64,000 nucleotides of DNA, from assembly GCF_907165205.1 (NCBI RefSeq), contig NC_058189.1:42124270-42188269 (forward strand), given 5' to 3'. This DNA is from Coccinella septempunctata. Taxonomy: Eukaryota > Arthropoda > Insecta > Coleoptera > Coccinellidae. This document shows positions 44,817-57,010 of the stretch, piece after piece. A model generated the notes under the pieces. It did no database searches and was not told the origin of the DNA. It saw only the letters and a program-made list of their open reading frames with translations. Position 1 is the stretch's first letter. Each line of letters opens with the position of its first letter. A program made the translations under genes and the position numbers.

Positions 44817-45171
44817 GTGGGATGGTTAACATTCACATTCACTGTTAAAAGCAGTTTTGCTACTCTGGTAGGTTTGCTATTCTTCTTAGTGAAAAGAATA
44901 GCTGGCGCTCGAGATGAGTTTCTCCGAGGAAACCACGTTACACTAGATCAACTCGACTGGATAATCGTTGGAAATATGCTGGAGGTCATTTTCAATAAAA
45001 CGGGAACGAAGATACTCGTAAGCAGTTCGAACCCGAGCAGTCAGATGGCGAAGGAGAAGACTGTGGAATGCTATTTCGAACAACAAGGGTGCTGCAGAGG
45101 GTGAGACGCTCGTAATTTTCGTCACTCCAACCAAGGTGTTCCTGGGACCGAATGTCTTGAGGAGGGGACAG
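44817..45171 (+). pseudogene. 3' internal end of an LTR retrotransposon
   Basis: Degenerate coding sequence ends in VTPTKVFLGP-like codons and the purine tract GAGGAGGGGACAG, immediately followed by TGTTACG, the usual polypurine tract/LTR junction. Confidence 0.5.
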
Positions 45172-45440
45172 TGTTACGCCCGAATCCTCTGAATACGCCC
45201 CTGCCACAGCTTGAAAACATCACGTATATCGCCCTCTGTATTGCGAGAATATTCTCGAACAGGGGTGTATCGATATAAAAGATACGCAAGGCTGATGGAA
45301 GGGCAGTGAGTGTTCTGGATAGAGCCGAGTAAACAGTCAATTCTGAAGAGTTACAAATTGCAAAAGTAGTGATACAGTCGAACAAAAAAATAATTTTTTT
45401 TGTTGGAAACTGAAAAAGGATATGATGAATCGATTGCAAT
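45172..45440 (+). repeat. LTR of a gypsy-like retrotransposon (partial or solo)
   Basis: Begins TGTTACGCCCGAATCC after a polypurine tract. Contains AGAATATTCTCGAACAGGGG and TATCGATATAAAAG, shared with 41270-41393. The 3' boundary is not clear. Confidence 0.6.
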
Positions 45441-45968
45441 TATTAATCTAGAAAACGTGAGAAAACTGCATCAATCATAGTTCCTTATATTGTCATATTC
45501 AGTGTTCGTTTTGAGGATTCAATGAGCAAAATTATCATTAAAATCCTCAGTTACAGTTAAAATATGAATGCTAGAGAAAGATCGACCGGATTCGGAACTA
45601 CGATTGTTTTTTGATCAAATGCAATCGAGGGTTTTGGTTTTCATACTCTATTTCAGTTTCCACAAACCTACCGTGTGTTTTCTTTTGAATGAATATATTA
45701 TCTTCAAACAATGAATGGAGTTGTTATAATTATATTCGATAAAAATAAATAACCCCAGCATTTTATCATAACTAGATACAGTATGGTCCTACGAAAACTT
45801 AACATCTTGATTTTCTGGATTTCTCAATAAACTTTTTAGGGTTTTCACTCCCAATCTCTGAAACAAAATCAATTAAAAATGAAATCGACGATTTGCTCCT
45901 GCGTAAATTCTCGCACTAATTTGTCAGGAGCAAATTAACTAGAAAAAATTGTTGCCTGACAATGAACT

Positions 45969-46058
45969 GAAAATAAATAACGTTGAAATTATAATTTTAA
46001 GTGGTAACGTTTCGGAGTCTATATCAGACTCCTTCATCAGACGAAAAATCTATTTTCG
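45969..46058 (-). ncRNA. Hammerhead ribozyme-like motif 2
   Basis: Minus strand: CTGATGA (46040-46034), A, GGAGTC-TGATATA-GACTCC stem II, GAAA (46013-46010), stem III CGTT (46009-46006) pairing AACG (45984-45981), then UU as the cleavage step at 45980-45979. GAAAATAGAT upstream pairs ATTTATTTTC downstream with one G-U, as a distal stem I. This is the type I order. One extra base after the core A9 is unusual, so activity is uncertain. Confidence 0.55.
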
Positions 46059-46142
46059 AAAATCTTCTGAATTGTGGCTTTTGTTTGACATTAATTGTCA
46101 ATACATAGAAATAGAGACTGCAGAGAAACGTTGATTCATTTA

Positions 46143-47206
46143 GGCTGAGTTCGGCTTGAAGTTCTACAGAGCGAACGGAGAGAGCACGGGGAACGTGACG
46201 TCATTATTAGATCTCGTTCCCGGTCATTTTCAAACCCGAACGTACTGGGAGTTCCCTGACGACATCACCTAGGAGTTTCAAATGGTTGTCAAGACGAGTT
46301 GACAACTTTTTGCCGCGTCCTATTTTGGCACTCCGAAAATAATTTTATAGAAATATTGGTGAAAACCAACGACGTAATATGCATAATATGCATTCGATAA
46401 GTGCAATTTGTAAAAACAATTAGTGATCATTTCGAAATATGGTAGAACACGACATATGTAAGAATGAGAAGATTTGAAAATTGTTTTGAGTGCTTTCAAG
46501 ATTCCCGCAGTTCCTCGGAGCTCAAGAAAACAACGACCAACGTTTAACAGAAATTTGGTACTCGGTACTGACCTCATTGTGCTGAGCTCAGTTTGCCGTC
46601 ACCATTAACTAGAGGTGCTGCTTGCTTGTGTGATTTAATTATGTACCAAGAAATAAATAGTAATAACCTAGTCATTTATTCATATGCTATTATTTGAAGC
46701 ATGCTATTATAAGATTTGGTGTTGAACTCTTTTTGGATTATGAGGAAGAGGAAAGTAAAGGCATCTGAAATGGTTCCAACTTTTGTCTTCAATATCAGAT
46801 TGAATTCTACATTGCTTTAATGATTCCGCAGAAAATTTTTCTGAAATCTAAAAAACATCTTCAAATTTTCTCAAATAGGGCAACCTTCTAATATCAATAA
46901 GTTCGAGATTTTTGCTTCATATTCAGTTGCACAGTTCGAAAAAATCATTCTGTTTTCCATTATGGCGGCAGGGACAGTTTTCAAAGAGGTACTCGTTGGT
47001 TTTTGTCACTGACGGCAGTTACAACTTCACACTTGACAGATCCCCATCGTTCTCTATCAGCGAACTCGGGGAAGTGCGAGCGTGATCGGAGAACATGCTC
47101 CGTCACGACCCGAACAGAAAAGGGAATACTCAGAGATCGAAGTCGAACGCGATTGAAATACACTTGACGTGCTCAGAGTCGAAAAGTCGCTAAGCCGAAC
47201 TCAACC
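46143..47206. mobile_element. 1,064-bp TIR element, TTA target (Harbinger-like)
   Basis: Ends GGCTGAGTTCGGCTT and (complement) GGTTGAGTTCGGCTTAGCGA. TTA at 46140-46142 and 47207-47209. Subterminal sequences rich in CGGGGAACGTGACG-like and GATCGGAGAACATGC-like segments also pair partly. No ORF of significance. Confidence 0.8.
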
Positions 47207-47303
47207 TTAATTTTGAAATTACCGGATGACAGCTCCTTCTTTAGTAAATTGATCCAAATATGATCTATTCCTACCGAACAATTTGCCAAATTATTATCTT
47301 GAT

Positions 47304-47914
47304 CTAATAGAATACACGTAGACTCTTTGATCTTTCGTTTATAATGGTCTGGTTCCATGATCGATGGTCTTCTGCGTTCTCCAATACATGGACGAGGGAT
47401 GAATAAATAGCGTTCTCCAATAGATCTGAATAAATTTGACCAGTGAGATTTCCGGGTATAAAAAAGGGCCGATTATGTGATTTTCTTAAAAAGCCGCCCA
47501 AATAAAACTTTTGTGGAATATGTGTATGCACCTCACGAAATGATCTTGGATTTTTATCTGACCAATACCGATAGTTATGGCGGTTTACAATGCCGTTAAG
47601 ATGAAATGGAGACTCGTTCGAAAAACAGATATCGAGGATGTAGTTTTGACTACCGTTTGTCATTTCACAGAACTGTAGTCGGCGATCGAGATCATCCTCA
47701 TTCAGTTCCTGAACCGATTTTGAATTTATGCTTTAAGGATTCTAATGATTGCTGCGCTTGAAACACCAGTAACATCGAACAATTTCCTACAACTAAAGGT
47801 CGGATCCACTGCTACATGTCCTAAGACAGCCACGTCTCTCTCTTCGTCTCTTTCATGCACCCTCTTTTTGTTTCCGACTGAACCAGTAGCGTCAAATTTG
47901 GCAACCAGTTGCAC
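47304..47914 (-). pseudogene. Tc1/mariner-superfamily transposase, decayed
   Basis: 47726-47914 is the N-terminal helix-turn-helix part (LVAKFDATGSVGNKKR, then SCRKLFDVTGVSSAAIIRIL). In another frame 47304-47663 reads ESPFHLNGIVNRHNYRYWSD, REVHTHIPQKFY and RPFFIPGNLTGQIYSDLLEN, the central transposase blocks. A frameshift separates the parts and the C-terminal catalytic region is lost. Confidence 0.8.
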
Positions 47915-48527
47915 AACTTAAGCAGCGGATACATTTTGTCCAAGATTTCGTTCGTTAAATAAAGCCGCTGTTGTTCGCGAAGAGTTCTATCTAAAAAATA
48001 ATTTTATCATTTTCACCCTTTCTCCTACGGAATACACTATTTGAATTATACTACAAATTTACAATCGCTTTGACACACTTTTTTAACGTTCTTGAAAATT
48101 CACGAAAGACTAAAGTAAATCAAAAACATGGTCCGACAAAAAATTAATATATTTTTGGACAAAAAATTAATACTTTTTTGGACACAAAATTGAAAACTCA
48201 CCTACTAAATAAATATATCTGTCAGATACGAATAATATTTATTTTTCGTGATGAATTTCACATTGCCGCTTACTATTCTCGCTGTTGTTTCATTATCGAT
48301 GGATATTTTCAAGCGAAATTTTAGGGTCAGATAGAACTCGATACGATCTTCAACATTAGTTACCGCAACACCACTCATCCCTATTCAAAATCAAGGAGTT
48401 GTGGCTCCGCGCTATACGGTTGAAGTTGTTTCACCTCGAATCAGAAATTGACGGATCCTACCTATTTTCCACATTTTCATTTTAAAGTCGGAAAATCGAG
48501 GTGTTAAGTTTTCGTTGGACCACCCTG

Positions 48528-50989
48528 TATATATCTGAGTGCGGAGAACTTTGTGCATTTGATTGAATAACTATGTATTTCAGCTTTAGTTGTTGTTTTC
48601 AACGATTAAGAAACAGTCGGAATGTAGAAGGATTTGCTACCGAAAAAGACTAATTTGACAGTAGATAAATGACAGTATTTTTTCCGAATTCGAATGCCAA
48701 TAGAAGTGAACTTTCCAATTCGTGAGAAAAAATATTAATCTACAATATTTCAAAATGGAGGGGGGAGACAAATGTCCACCATCCTACATATTTGACATTC
48801 GAAATCGGAAAAAATGCGGAAAAAATATGCGATCGCTATTCCCTAATGAGTTCAACAGACCTCGAAAGGAAATTTATTCCCTCCGCTTCGATTTATATAT
48901 AAATTATTAGAGACGATAATAATAAATTGTGTATGACCTTTCTGACAACCCGACACAGTCCACTCCCTGCGGATTACACGAAGCTCGGGGGTGACATTTC
49001 CCCTTTCAAATGTTAAGCTACAGCTTCGAACCCGGCTGATACGTGATCTGGAACTTCATGCGCACTTGGCCCCGTTTGTTTGATATTTTTGTCTCATTAG
49101 TTTGGATTTATGGCTTATTTTTATTTCTATCCCCTAAAGTCTGCGGCGTTCTTTGTTCGGTGGTTTGAGATCTAGCTCATCTTCTTATGGTGGATGTATT
49201 GACTTCAATTTGCAAGATGAGGGTTTATTTGCAATGAGGTTGAGAAGTTTTATCCCACAGCAGCTTTAGAAATTGAGCGAAAACTGCTGTGATATACTGA
49301 TGAAGGCTTTCACGACTTTCCGGGCTTTTTAGCAGTGGTCTTGCCGGTATTTCACCTGAGGCAGAGACAAACTTGTTGTTTGTCTCTGCCTGAGGTTTTT
49401 CGTTCCATCGAAGACCAGAGCTTGGCAGCAGTCAATACTGTGGTAACTCTCCAAGAAGGGGCTTGACACTTCCTTACCTCCACCCCAAATACAAGTTTTT
49501 TGTTGTGCAATCAGACGCTGGTTGGTGCTGAATACGAAATATTGTTACAGTGGCTTTACGCACCTTGGTATATAATATAATGGTATATAAAGTCACTGTA
49601 AATATTGTTGGATGTCATCGGAAGATTTCTGTAATCTGCCATACTGTCATGCCAATGGATGGAGCAATGGTTTACTCTTATTTTTTCCAAGGGTTATTTC
49701 CTTATTAAGGTAAGCGTCCACAGTTCCGCATCGTACGCAACGCATGAATCTTATCGGGGTAATACTGGGTATTCTGTTTATTATCTAACTTTAGTATATG
49801 TCATGTAACCGATTACTCGAAGAATTAATCTAATGCGCAATTAAAATCATGAATATTCAGCTTTTCACATCCAAAATTCAAAAACAAACGAATTTGTAAT
49901 ATATTAGAATGAGAACTTCTTCAAAAAATTAATAGCCAAAGAAATGGATATGTGCAATAATTCACAATATATCAACATATTCAATAATAATACCAATACA
50001 TATAATATATTATATCCACAATTGGTTGAGAAGTAGGTAGGTACTCAATTATTCAGGGTGACCAACCCATTTTAAAAAATCCACTGAAATAAGTCCTTGG
50101 GAAGATCCTGGATCTGAAAGTGTTTTAAAAGAAAGTTTCTTAGTCTTCATCAGGGGTGCATATTGAATGCGGAAATCAATCTGACCACGGAGTTTGATTT
50201 TAAGGTCATTTCAAAGTCGAGTAAATATTTTGAATAAGCAATACACATGTTTTTGTGAAAAATCATATTCCTCGTAAAAATATACAAACATTTTGCATCT
50301 TTCGTTTGGGCCATAAAATGAACCGTTGGAAAGATATGGAGTGTTTTATGATCAGACCGATGAAAATCTTCTACCCACAAACTTCTCAGCAGAAGTGAGT
50401 GTTCATGGAGGGACAAACAGTAAATCAGCAATAAATATTTTAAAATTAAAAGACGAAAACAAAAATTAAATTGAGAGCACATTTTACCTAATTTAATGTA
50501 TTAATGTTCAAAAGTTTTCCCATGATCAGCAATGCACAGTTCTATATTTGTTCAAAGCTTCGACGGTTGATGGAAGCACATGCTCTTCTGAAGGGAGTTG
50601 TCTGAAATTGCGCACAATCTGAAATTCACAGTTATTACTACTGTATCTGTTTGTAGTGATAACAATTCGGCATGCAGTGAGATTTTTGTTAGGTACCACG
50701 GTTTCAACTTACGTTTGCGATTGGAAGAAAATTGGGAAAAAAACTATTTTTTTTTTTTTGAATATGCTCCTACGGAATACAAAAACAAGTTATTCTATGA
50801 GAAATAACTTCCTACTTTATCATGACCATATCATAAGCATGAAAAACAAAAATCTACTTGACCTTGAAGTAGAAGAAGAAACTTTCATTTGAAATATTTT
50901 TGATCCATGCTCTCCTCAAGGAAATATTTCATTTTTCAAAATGGGCTATCCATTATAGATTTATCGTTTCATTAAAAACTGAATAAGTA
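48528..50989. other. Unassigned repeat-like DNA
   Basis: No gene recognised. It contains the strong hairpin at 49355-49395. ORFs up to 110 codons (50150-50482, minus) show no recognisable similarity. Confidence 0.35.
49355..49395. repeat. Hairpin with 18-bp perfect arms
   Basis: CCTGAGGCAGAGACAAAC, loop TTGTT, then the exact complement, followed by TTTTTCG. Confidence 0.85.
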
Positions 50990-51897
50990 CACGGTGGGCA
51001 AGTTTCGATGGCATTAAAAGTCAGCTCTTCAACAGTAGAGAAAAAAAAGAGGAGAAGTTTTCAACCTCGATTTTCAAAAGATGGATAATGGCCAAAACCC
51101 CATTCCTCTATTTTCTGTTGTTTTTGAGTTATAAGTGAAAACTAATTTTCGGCTCTTTGAGAATTGGTACACCTCTCTTTCAGTTATATCGAGAAACACT
51201 CATAATATTCTAGTCTCTTGTTAATATAGAATTCCGTGGAGTAGTTGAAGATTTTTTCAGTCCGCCACTCCAGTGATAGTAACTTTAATTTTTTTAGATG
51301 TGAACCATATATTTTTTCACATATTTCAGTCCCATATTCTTTTTCTGATTCATAGAATAAATAATATACATCGTGTCTATAATTGTTCATCCAAAAAAAA
51401 ACTCAAGTTGGGAGGTTATTTTCATTGAAAATAGGATAATGAACTTTATGCTTCTACGTTGTGTCAGGTTATCAAGGTTGAAGAAAAATTTTCCAATTGG
51501 AATGCATCACTCTTAGGAAATTTTGTAAACCTTATTTCAAATGAATATGTTCCGAAATCTTCGCAACTAGTAGAGAACCTGTACAGCCCTTTCCAACGCC
51601 TTTTCAAATAAAAATTGATATTATATATTCTGAATTAGGAAAAAAATAATATGTAAAAAGAACCTGGGGTTTTATATGCATTTATTTTTCGATATCACTG
51701 AATCTTTATGAAAACAAGACCCAATTCAAAGAGTCGAAAAATGAGTTTTCACTTATAACTTGAAAACAAAAGAAGATAGAGGGATGCGGTTTTGACTATT
51801 ATCCGTCTTTCGAGGTCAGCCATTTTTTCTTTTTTTCCTAGCTCTTACGTTTACAGAGCTACCATTCAGTGCCATCGAATTTTGTCCACCCTGCACA
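50990..51897. mobile_element. ~0.9-kb element with ~190-bp inverted arms
   Basis: The left arm starts CACGGTGGGCAAGTTTCGAT; the right arm ends with the near-complement ATCGAATTTTGTCCACCCTG. Both arms carry GAGTTATAAGTGAAAACTAA-type sequence or its complement. A single diverged arm lies at about 28590-28770 in the BtpA-family intron 3. Confidence 0.65.
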
Positions 51898-53344
51898 CTT
51901 TTATTATAGAATTAGGAATTTTTTTTGATAGAATCAGATAATCGTCATTGTCTTTCTAGTTATTTTGTGGCTTCATATATTTTTAAATCATTTTGTGTAA
52001 CGTAATGTACGCATAGGTACATTGTTTCAAAGCCCGAAAAGACAATAAACTTATTTTATTCTTCACTTTTGGCCCGATTTCAGTTGGAGAATCAATTGCT
52101 CCAACAACTCTTCTTTCAATTTGAAAATGTCCATCTAACATATTACGAATGTCCTGGCCTCTTCGAAGTCATCGCTCAGTTTTTTATAACCACATATTGA
52201 AGTTTTGAACTTGGCTCACATGAAGAGATTCCATTATTGAAATATTTTGAAAAAGTTTATCACACTGTGTGATTCTCAGGAGGATGCTCAATGAAAAACG
52301 CATTTTCCACTTATGCCGAAAATGAATACATATACGGATAATTACTTGGGAAGTGTCCACTTTATATCGTATTCAGAATAATTAAAACGGGAAATTGAAT
52401 GGAAATGAAGAATCACCTGCATTTTGTCGGGATGGCATATTCGTTAGCGAATCCGATGAAAAGGTTGATGAGAAAGCCCTCAACTGTTTCTGGATGAAAG
52501 GAAAAAATTCCGAGTAAATAAAAACACGTTCATAATTAAGCTTTCCGTTCCTTGTCCAACGGGCACTGCGATAAAAATACTGGATGTACGAGTACCCAAA
52601 TGAAATGGGTAAATGGGAAAGATTTCAAGTGCAATTGGGAATAAGCCCTCAGGATCGAACTCCCCGCAGGACAAAAGAATATACTTTGTTGCGGTCCCTA
52701 ATTCCCCTTTCGACTAACGGGATACGTAGCTGTATATAATACCCACATAAGTCTACTTCCAAAAGCACATTGCCTCTGCATTGGACCTTCTTTCGACTTG
52801 GATTTGAGAATACCAGAACTTATTGCATATTGCATACTCGTATTTTGATACTGCTAAAAAATGGGGACTGCTTTCTTGATTATAGAATACAAGTGAATAA
52901 TTATGATATATTTTTATAACACAAAAATATGCAGTGAGAACAATGTTTGATATTAAATTCAGATCATCATGTAGAAGCTTTTTCAGAGCATATAACATTT
53001 TAACAGTTCCAGGTTTGTATATCTACAGAGTTTTATTGTTGTGAACAAAAATAAGAATGAAAATAAGAAGAGTAGGTATATGAATATTTTCATCCAATTC
53101 ATAAGTATTCTAATACAGAACGAGGCACACTGTACATGGGAATCAAGATGTACAATTTACTTCATATGTCTATAAGAAATATTCTAATCTACGAGCCATA
53201 TTCGTGGCAATATATTTGCTGATATTGAACTGTGCACCGTACCTATTCTCTCACGGAATTCAAAGAGGCTTGTAGTGTAGGTTATGTTTTTCACACTGCA
53301 ATTGGAGAACAAGTTATCTACCTATACTTAATTATTTTCTCCTT

Positions 53345-53565
53345 TAGTGTTCATCAAGTATTCGAATCAGTTTGATGAAGGCTGTATTATTCTTTCTCGA
53401 TTTCCGTTTCAGGTTTTTTGTTTCAGACATAATTTCGTGATCTCAATTTTTATGTCAACGGAAAAGAAGTCCTTCAGTATTAAAAGCTTATTCTGTGAAC
53501 AAATTTATTATCATCCCTACACTACTCACGGGGAGACAGGGTTTTTTCACTGAGGTTTTCCCCCA
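53345..53565 (+). repeat. Dispersed repeat, copy 2
   Basis: Same orientation and content as 41915-42160: TTCAGTATTAAAAGCTTATT and CTACTCACGGGGAGACAGGG are identical in both. Confidence 0.7.
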
Positions 53566-54156
53566 AATTAATTGAACTGCTCTTCACAAGTTGAGGATAT
53601 TGATGATTTTCTTTTCGGAGATGCCTATATGTTCCTCATCATCTTAATATTATTTTTGAATCACATTAACGTCTTCTGGTTCGGAGAGAATCAAGTTTTC
53701 ATCCAATTTACACATTTTTTCGTCAATGCTTGTCGGAAATGCACATTTTGATTATTGTTTCTTCACTCTGTATTTCGTTTTCAATAGGATCAAACGGTTC
53801 GAAGCAATTTAAAATCGAATTTATATTAAACCGAGAATTGTTTTATCCGATGAGGATGCCAATGGAGCCCTTGAGAAGCTGGTCGACCATAAATGACCAA
53901 TTCATTCAATGTTAATCAAAACTATTTTCCACTGGAATTATTCGTCAAAGTTCCGGCAGAAGACCGTTTTTCTACTCTTTCGGCGAGAATACTCAGACAG
54001 AACGGCAAGTCATTGAAGATGCCACAGGTACTTCAATTTCCATAAGTATCGTCACAAGACTTTTCCATGAAGTCAATCTATTATAGAGTCGACTGTTAAG
54101 AAGAGTTTCACTTATTCTCGAACACAAGCGTCAAAGATCAGAGTAGCCAATGGTGC

Positions 54157-56498
54157 GTGTCCGTGAAGTTAGCACCCACTTTTTCGAAAATGAAAAAACT
54201 TTTGTTTGCATTCATTGATAACTCGTTACTTAGTAACTATTTGTAACACCGAAATTTTCGTTTGTACCTCAAAGGTATTAGTAGAAAAACACCGCATTCC
54301 GCTGGGTGCTAACTTCACGGGCACCCACTGTTCGATTTTTCGCGAAAAATAATGTACAGTTGGAAAGTTCATCGTTAGTAACTATTTGTAACACAAAAAT
54401 TTTTGTTCCTCAAAATCCGAAGTTAGCACCCACATTTTCGAAAATGAAAAAAATTTTTTCGTTAGTAACTATTTGTAACACACAAATTTTCGTTTGTAAT
54501 CTTACCTATGATGGGAAAATGACACCCTCAAAATGCGAACTTAGTACCCACATGTTCGAAAAAGAAGATAATTTTTTTTGCATTCGTTCGTAACTCGTTA
54601 GTAACTATTTGTAACACAAAAATTTTCGTTTGTAACCTTACCTATGATGGGAAAATGACACCCCCAAAATGCGAACTTAGTACCCACATGTTCGAAAAAG
54701 AAGATAATTTTTTTTGCATTCGTTCGTAACTCGTTAGTAACTGTTTGTAACACAAAAATTTTCGTTTGTATCTCAAAAAGTGCTAGAAAAACATCTTATT
54801 CCACTGGGTGCTAACTCCACGGGCACCCATGTTCGATTTTTCGCGAAAAAAGAGTACAGTTGGAAATTCCAAGGTTAGTAACTATTTGTAACACAAATTT
54901 TTTTTCTTGTAACCTGATCTATAATGGGAAAATGACACTCTCAAAATGCGAAGTCAGCAATCACATTTTGGGAAAATCTCCATTTATTTTTGCTTCCAAT
55001 AGCACTTCGTTAGTAACTATTTGTTAGCAGTTAGCATTTCGTTGGGTGCTAGCTCAAAATCAAAGATCAATCGAATATAAAATATAAAATCCATCTCGGA
55101 AATACTGGATTTCCCATATTGAACGAAGTACTTTAGTCAATATAAATTGGATGTGGAATATGTATCGATACAAGTACTCCGAGCACAAACATCGGGTCCC
55201 AGACGAAAATTTCCATGAAAAAAAAACTTGAAACGAAATAGAAATTCGTGTCACAAATATGTAGTTCCAGATGTAGTTCTTATTTTAGGGAAGCAATAAA
55301 TGATTCAGAATTTTCCAAAATGTTCATACATATATGCTAATTTTGCACTTTATGTAGTGCTATTTTGTCAATTGCGGAATAGGTTACTGACGAAAAATTT
55401 TGTGTGTCGAACATTAAGTAAAAGGGTACTATCGAAAGCAAAAGCGAAATCTAGAATTTTCCGACATATTGGTTCTTACTCACAGTCTTCACTATTTCAG
55501 GGTACAAATTTTCCATTAGTGATTGGGTAGAAAAAAATTTTGTCCCGCAAATAGTTACTAACGAAGTTCTATTGGGACCAAAAAAGAAATATGGCATTTT
55601 TGAAAATGAGTTTGTTATCTCATAGCATTTTCGGGATGGCATTATCCTATTATATGTTAGGCTATGAGCAACAATTTTTGTGGTTCAAATAGTTACCAAT
55701 GATGGACTCTACAACTGAATTTTATTTATTTTTGGGTGCCCGGTGAGTTAGCACCCAGCATAATACTGTAATTTTCTTTCATTACTTTTGGAATACGAAC
55801 GAAAATTTTAGTTTTACAAAGTTACTAACGAGTAACTAACGGAAGGAAAAAAATTATCTTCATTTTCGAAAAAGTCGGTGCTAACTTCGCATAGCAAAAA
55901 AATGTAGAATTTTCGAAAGTGTGGGTGCTGACTTAGCATTGTATGGGTGTCATTTTCCCATTATAGGTTAGTTTACAAGAAAAAAATTTGTGTTACAAAT
56001 AGTTACTAACCCTGGACTTTCCAACTGTACTATTTAATCGCGAAATATCGAACAGTGGGTGCCGGTGAAGTTAACACCTAGCGGAATGCGGTGTTTTTCT
56101 AGCACTATCTTTGAGATACAAACGAAAATTTTTGTGTTACAAATAGTTACTAACGAGTTACGAACGAATGCAAAAAAAATTATCTTCATTTTCGAAAAAG
56201 TGGGTGCTAACTTCGCATTTTGAGGGTGTCATTTTTCTGTTATGGGTTAGGTTACAAACAAAAATTTTTCTGTTACAAATAGTTACTAACGATGAAGTTT
56301 CCAACTGTACATTATTTTTCGCGAAAAATCGAACAGTGGGTGCCGGTTAGCACCCAGCGGAATGCGGTGTTTTTCTACTAATACCTTTGAGGTACAAACG
56401 AAAATTTTGGTGTTATAAATAGTTACTAACGAGTTACTAACGAATGCAAACAAAATTTTTTTCATTTTCGAAAAAGTGGGTGGTAACTTCACGGACAC
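54157..56498. mobile_element. 2,342-bp long-TIR element with 9-bp target duplication
   Basis: Ends GTGTCCGTGAAGTTAGCACC and the complement of the right end GTGTCCGTGAAGTTACCACC. Target duplication CAATGGTGC / CAATGGAGC (54148-54156, 56499-56507) with one mismatch. Each arm is about 0.85 kb and is built of shorter repeats around GTTAGTAACTATTTGTAACA. The central ~0.5 kb has no recognised ORF. Long TIRs with 9-bp duplications resemble MULE or foldback elements. Confidence 0.8.
54461..54780 (+). repeat. 136-bp tandem units inside the long-TIR element
   Basis: GTAACTATTTGTAACAC-type starts at 54465, 54601 and 54737, spaced exactly 136 bp, with ATGATGGGAAAATGACACCC in each full unit. Confidence 0.8.
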
Positions 56499-57010
56499 CA
56501 ATGGAGCAGGCACACTGGCGAGCAGAATGGCTTTACGTACTCTTTACTGACGAGTCCAGATATAGCCATTCGGTTCATAGTCGTAGAGTAGGTATGCGCT
56601 TGGACAAGTCCACTCATACACAGAAAGAACCGATCTTTTCAAGAAGTTCATCATTTTCAAGTAGGTAGGTACAAACTATGATTTGAGACGGAGTTTGTTT
56701 CGATAGGAAAACTGATTTATTTTTACTTTAAAGAGGACATTTTGTTTGTTGATGAAGTTATCCAACGCAGATTTGGCGAAAATTTCATTGCTCTGCATGA
56801 ACATACACTACTACGTAGATCCCATGTAGCAGTTGACTTATGAAGAAAACCAGGATATTCCACATCTAGCATTACCTCCAAGATCCCTCATCCCAAATCT
56901 AATCTAATACGCTTGGGACCAAAGAACTCTTGATGCCCTCAGACCCAAGCCTGAAACGCTTCAATAGCTCCTAGATCTTTAGCCTCAAATTTAGCAACAA
57001 AATGAATAGG

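Larger units (their letters stand above)
45779..48527 (-). mobile_element. Tc1/mariner-type transposon interrupted by two insertions
   Basis: Left end CAGTATGGTCCTACGAAAAC and right end (complement) CAGGGTGGTCCAACGAAAAC, both continuing CTTAACA, with TA flanks at 45777-45778 and 48528-48529. The minus strand between 47304 and 47914 carries transposase pieces. The left third is occupied by a hammerhead-bearing fragment (about 45900-46140) and the MITE at 46143-47206. Confidence 0.75.
53940..57010 (+). pseudogene. Tc1-like transposase relic, split by a 2.34-kb insertion
   Basis: Left part 53940-54147 reads ATGTSISISIVTRLFHEVNL followed by LILEHKRQRS, as in Tc1 helix-turn-helix/linker regions. 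After the insertion, 56510-56620 reads RAEWLYVLFTDESRYSHSVH, where FTDESR holds the first catalytic Asp. Further frames at about 56780-56980 read FIALHEHT and IPHLALPPRSL...YAWDQ, degenerate forms of the second Asp block and the SPDLNPIE/WD region. Stops and frameshifts abound. Confidence 0.75.

Noticed and set aside
44992..45207. Minus-strand ORF across 45.0-45.2 kb
   Set aside because: Mirrors the plus-strand end of an LTR retrotransposon and crosses into its LTR.
50138..50170. Third hammerhead ribozyme (minus strand CTGATGAAGACTAAGAAAC)
   Set aside because: The spacing between CTGATGA and GAAAC is too short for a stem II; no stem III or I is convincing.
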